Below are positions 4,820 through 7,592 of a stretch of DNA of 7,592 nt, piece by piece. Source of the stretch: Candidatus Poribacteria bacterium (GTDB taxonomy: Bacteria > Poribacteria > WGA-4E > UBA9662). The stretch lies in NCBI GenBank assembly GCA_002699335.1, contig PACG01000136.1, positions 2,437-10,028 on the forward strand, written 5' to 3'. Position 1 is the stretch's first letter, and each line of letters starts with the position of its first letter. The position numbers were made by a program, and so were the translations under genes. The notes under the pieces were generated by a model. The model was not told the origin of the DNA and did no database searches. It worked only from the letters and a program-made list of their open reading frames with translations.

Positions 4820-7592
4820 TCGTTTTTAACCACCACGACCTTAGTTTCTAAAATCTCACCCGCCTGAATCAACACAATATAGATGTCACTGACCAGCCGT
4901 TGGCCCGAGTGGTTATGGCCGTCCCACCAGAAAACGTGATGCCCCGCTGTAACGAACTGTCGATTAGCAACTAAGCGTTTTAGACGGTTACCAGTATCGT
5001 AAATTGAGATAGTGACGGGTACCGACTGGCTGATTGAAAAAGAAATTGCCGTCGATTGCCCCCGATTAGGAGAGAAAATCCGAGGCTGGCAGGCAAGGTG
5101 AGAGACCCGCAGGTCTGTTGCTTCGATCTCGACCTTTGGCCTGAGGCTATATCGACCTAACTGCCGAATAGGAACTGAGATTTGGCGGCTTGATGGATCT
5201 ATAGTTGATCTTTCTACTGTGCCACCAATGTATTGCCATCTTTGGTCATGCCAGTGGAAAATGCCCAACTTTTTTACGGACGCAGTTTGAAAGGATAAAA
5301 CTGCGGGTTTATTGACAGGAAAAACTATTTCCGATGGCCGAATCTGATATTGATTGGCTTCACCTTCGATAAAGGGCGATATCTGAGGCGATACGACCGG
5401 ATTGATGGTAATCACTGTCGGAGCAGCTAACGAATTTGGAGCAACGACCAACCGTACCCGCTCATCCTGACTTTTAACACTGGTGGCTAACTGACCATCT
5501 AAGTATCTGTTGAAATAGATCTCGATCTGAGATCTATTTTCGTGGCCAACGGCGTCCGTTACCTCGAGACGGACAGTATAGTGACCGACCAAATTTGGTG
5601 CCCGCCACTCAGCCAGCAGATCTTCTGATTTTACAGGGGTGCGAAAAGGCCGTGCTGAAATCGCAGACCAGATTTTGGGTTGGATACCTTGACGGCTAGA
5701 CCAGCCCTGAGCATATTCTAACTGGTATTGTGCAAAGTTACGGTCAGTTGCAATGCCTGTAATGGTCACTGTTTGTCCGGTCTGTTGCCCCGACTGAGGA
5801 GTTGAGATTTGTGCCTGTGGTGGTCGATTATCGACCGATACCACGACCGAGGTTGCTTTCTCGTTTCCACTGATATCAGTTGCACTCAACTTGATTTCAT
5901 AAACAGCTTCCCTATCTGGTGTCGCCCACTGAGCCAACTGACTCTGATAGAGGGAGGTGGTACCTCTTTGGATCAATCGCCAATCAGCGGAATTACCCTC
6001 GGTCAGAATCGAGGGTGAATTTTCCACAGGTCGGACTTTCAGCTCAAATTGATCCAGATATAGATCGGTGATACTGCCCAAAATCGGTGTTTTCCCTGAA
6101 ATGATAGTTCCGGCAGCCGGTACGGTGATTTCAACTACCGGGGCTCGATTATCAGCCACGATAGAAACAGTCTGGATTGTAACTCGACCATATTGGTCTT
6201 TAGCTTGTAATCGTATTTGGTATTGGCCGTCAACCCTGGGAAGTTGCCAGATTCCCAGTAGATTCGCTTCCTTTGGTAAAGTTGGATCGATGACTGAAAT
6301 TGGTTGCCAGTCAGCATCGTTAGTGCGTGCGCGATAGTCCAGCTGAAAACTAGAGAAATGGGCGTCGTTCACCGATCCGGTGATTGGTGTCTCCTCGCCC
6401 AGTACTGCTTCTGAACGAGGCGTTAGAATCTCGGCTTTGGGTGGTAGATTGTCAACCAGAACGGGTACGACAACAGCCTTCGATTTTCCAGCCAGGTCGA
6501 TCACTGTTAGTCGAATCTGGTAGGTACCGTCGGTTGGTGGAGTAATCCAAGTAGCTAACGACTGATTGACTTTGGAGGTTGCCCCTTCGTGCTTGGTTAG
6601 CGACATGTCGAAAGGTTGGGACGAAGGACCATCTTCAGGATCAGGTACCAAAATAGGTTGCCACAATGGGGTGTCCACCGCCCGATACTCGATTTGAAAA
6701 TGCTGTAGATTTTCGTCGCTAGCAGTACCAATAATCTCAATCGTGTCACTGACCATCTGGTTAGGTTGCGGCGAGATAATTTGTGCCTTAACTTCAGATG
6801 CATCAATGACCAGGTCTACTACTGTTTCAGCTAATAAGCCTGCAAGATCACGGGCACGCAACCGAAGCCGGTAGCGACTACCTACCAAGTTAAAGGTGCT
6901 CCAATCGGTCAGGACTGTAGTGGTCGTTACCTGCTCTGAATGGGTCCAAAAAGTGACCCATTCAGGTGATGGAGAGATTAGTCGATACGAAAGCGTATAT
7001 TGATCCAGGTGGTCGTCTCTCACTAAACCTGAGATCTGGATATTCTGCTGTCCAACGACTTGACCGTTTGAGGGTTTTTGAATCGCCACCACAGGTGGCT
7101 GATTATCAACCGTCAATTTCTGTTGTTTTACCGTGTGATATTGATAGCTGTCGGTTGCCTGCAGTTGGATTTGGTACTGTCCATCGTCAAGATTTGTAGT
7201 GTCCCAGGCAGCAATTCTTTGGCCTTCGATTTCCTCATTACCAAACCAGATCGTCTGCCAACTAGATAGGGAAATTGATGAATTCTTATTCAGGGCTCGA
7301 AACTGGAGTAAGGCAGTCTGAATCTGTGCCTCATTGGCCAAACCAACCCGAATGGTAGCAAATATACCTACGGTGCCCGAAACGATCTTCGCTATCGGCT
7401 CCAGGTGGACATCGGGTCTGGTGGAAGGGTTGTCTAGCGTTAGGTGGATTACGGAAGATTGTGTCAGGTTACCGGCTAAATCTACAGCTTGGATCTGGAG
7501 GTCTACCTGACCGTCTATACCCGTTGTCTCCCACAAATAGGAATACAAACCCGGCTGACTACTTTGACCCAATAGATCGGAGAGTAACAAAG
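4816..7592 (-). CDS. Large Ig-repeat protein with ZU5-like and C-terminal FlgD-like domains, 5' part outside window
   Basis: The frame is open to the right edge, so the true start and any signal peptide lie beyond it; 924 residues are counted here from codon 7590-7588, which is an internal Leu. Domains in order: the tail of one Ig-like repeat (to about 55), six full Ig-like repeats (56-163, 164-263, 264-381, 382-481, 482-588, 589-694), a ZU5-like region (695-820) with VRLVVAPNSL and a closing LGRYSL, and a FlgD-like Ig domain (829-924) with IFSPNRGQSTAISFSI, VTISIYDTGNRLKRLV, FWWDGHNHSGQ and IYIVLIQAGE. The repeats share a consensus: a VDN-type linker, PPxAxI, a middle xGxaxD, LxYR, W, then DGxYxIRLxaxDxxG. 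This is typical of exported or surface proteins. The last domain resembles the C-terminal sorting regions of type IX secretion substrates, but the usual Gly before the final Tyr is Asp (VSDIY). Adhesion, polysaccharide binding or a cell-envelope structural role are all possible; nothing seen is catalytic. Confidence 0.85.
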   Translation of the reverse strand, partial: LLLSDLLGQSSQPGLYSYLWETTGIDGQVDLQIQAVDLAGNLTQSSVIHLTLDNPSTRPDVHLEPIAKIVSGTVGIFATIRVGLANEAQIQTALLQFRALNKNSSISLSSWQTIWFGNEEIEGQRIAAWDTTNLDDGQYQIQLQATDSYQYHTVKQQKLTVDNQPPVVAIQKPSNGQVVGQQNIQISGLVRDDHLDQYTLSYRLISPSPEWVTFWTHSEQVTTTTVLTDWSTFNLVGSRYRLRLRARDLAGLLAETVVDLVIDASEVKAQIISPQPNQMVSDTIEIIGTASDENLQHFQIEYRAVDTPLWQPILVPDPEDGPSSQPFDMSLTKHEGATSKVNQSLATWITPPTDGTYQIRLTVIDLAGKSKAVVVPVLVDNLPPKAEILTPRSEAVLGEETPITGSVNDAHFSSFQLDYRARTNDADWQPISVIDPTLPKEANLLGIWQLPRVDGQYQIRLQAKDQYGRVTIQTVSIVADNRAPVVEITVPAAGTIISGKTPILGSITDLYLDQFELKVRPVENSPSILTEGNSADWRLIQRGTTSLYQSQLAQWATPDREAVYEIKLSATDISGNEKATSVVVSVDNRPPQAQISTPQSGQQTGQTVTITGIATDRNFAQYQLEYAQGWSSRQGIQPKIWSAISARPFRTPVKSEDLLAEWRAPNLVGHYTVRLEVTDAVGHENRSQIEIYFNRYLDGQLATSVKSQDERVRLVVAPNSLAAPTVITINPVVSPQISPFIEGEANQYQIRPSEIVFPVNKPAVLSFQTASVKKLGIFHWHDQRWQYIGGTVERSTIDPSSRQISVPIRQLGRYSLRPKVEIEATDLRVSHLACQPRIFSPNRGQSTAISFSISQSVPVTISIYDTGNRLKRLVANRQFVTAGHHVFWWDGHNHSGQRLVSDIYIVLIQAGEILETKVVVVKND
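5509..7425 (-). repeat. Array of six Ig-like protein repeats
   Basis: Six successive coding units of about 100-118 codons lie at 7425-7102, 7101-6802, 6801-6448, 6447-6148, 6147-5827 and 5826-5509. Each runs from just after one VDN-like linker (VDN, VID, VDN, VAD, VDN) to the next; the last ends in IYFN. Shared positions include PPxAxI near the unit start, an IxGxaxD strand about 25 residues in, a LxYR/LEY strand, and DGxYxIRLxATD near the end. The units differ clearly in sequence and in the length of the middle loop, so this is an old protein-level duplication and not a recent DNA tandem repeat. Confidence 0.75.
5513..5539. repeat. Perfect 11-bp inverted repeat inside the Ig-repeat gene
   Basis: The arms AAATAGATCTC (5513-5523) and GAGATCTATTT (5529-5539) are exact reverse complements around the 5-nt spacer GATCT. 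The transcript of either strand could form an 11-bp stem with a 5-nt loop. It lies exactly at the coding junction between the last Ig-like repeat and the ZU5-like region (residues around 684-693). It may be chance codon choice or a folding or pausing element. Confidence 0.6.

Noticed and set aside
1..7592. CRISPR array, tRNA, rRNA, insertion sequence, phage or defence genes
   Set aside because: No short regularly spaced repeats, no cloverleaf-like RNA genes and no transposase- or integrase-like reading frames were seen; the window is nearly full of housekeeping, respiratory and surface-protein genes.

Overview
The window looks like a bacterial chromosome segment from an aerobic, Gram-negative-type organism with moderate GC. 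It is almost fully coding: about 130 bp of real intergenic space lies between two divergent operons, and no other gap exceeds about 35 bp. The organism cannot be named from this sequence. The CtaA and CtaB motifs (AGMAVPDWPTTFG, NQYLERD, WQLPHSLSIAWLYREEY) resemble versions I associate with Planctomycetes and neighbouring lineages. The large secreted-type protein combines Ig-like repeats, a ZU5-like module and a C-terminal FlgD-like Ig domain, an architecture I associate with Poribacteria, KSB1, Latescibacteria and other FCB-adjacent candidate phyla. This placement is inference.

Left part, minus strand (1-2284): ctaA (heme A synthase), then ctaB (heme O synthase), then the start of a DUF420 (CtaM-like) membrane protein that runs off the left edge. 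This is a heme A and cytochrome oxidase assembly operon. CtaB converts heme B to heme O, CtaA converts heme O to heme A, and DUF420 proteins are linked to oxidase maturation. Oxidase structural genes may lie beyond the left edge.

Centre (2284-2417): a compact divergent promoter region. Two sigma70-like promoters sit with their -35 boxes 6 bp apart. The plus-strand -10 box lies between the arms of a GC-cored inverted repeat, a candidate operator.

Right of centre, plus strand (2417-4819): a RidA/YjgF-family protein, the enoyl-ACP/enoyl-CoA reductase FabV starting 4 nt after the ridA stop, and an unfamiliar four-helix membrane protein with one c-type heme motif (CTNCH). The short gaps suggest one transcription unit joining enamine/imine detoxification, the last step of fatty-acid elongation and a putative membrane cytochrome.

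Right end, minus strand (4816-7592): the C-terminal 924 residues of a large exported-type protein whose start lies beyond the right edge. It holds six complete and one partial Ig-like repeats, a ZU5-like domain and a FlgD-like domain. Its stop codon overlaps that of the convergent cytochrome gene.

The least familiar elements are the membrane cytochrome, the long loop in CtaA, the divergent control region and the repeat protein. I saw no CRISPR array, tRNA, rRNA, insertion sequence or phage gene.
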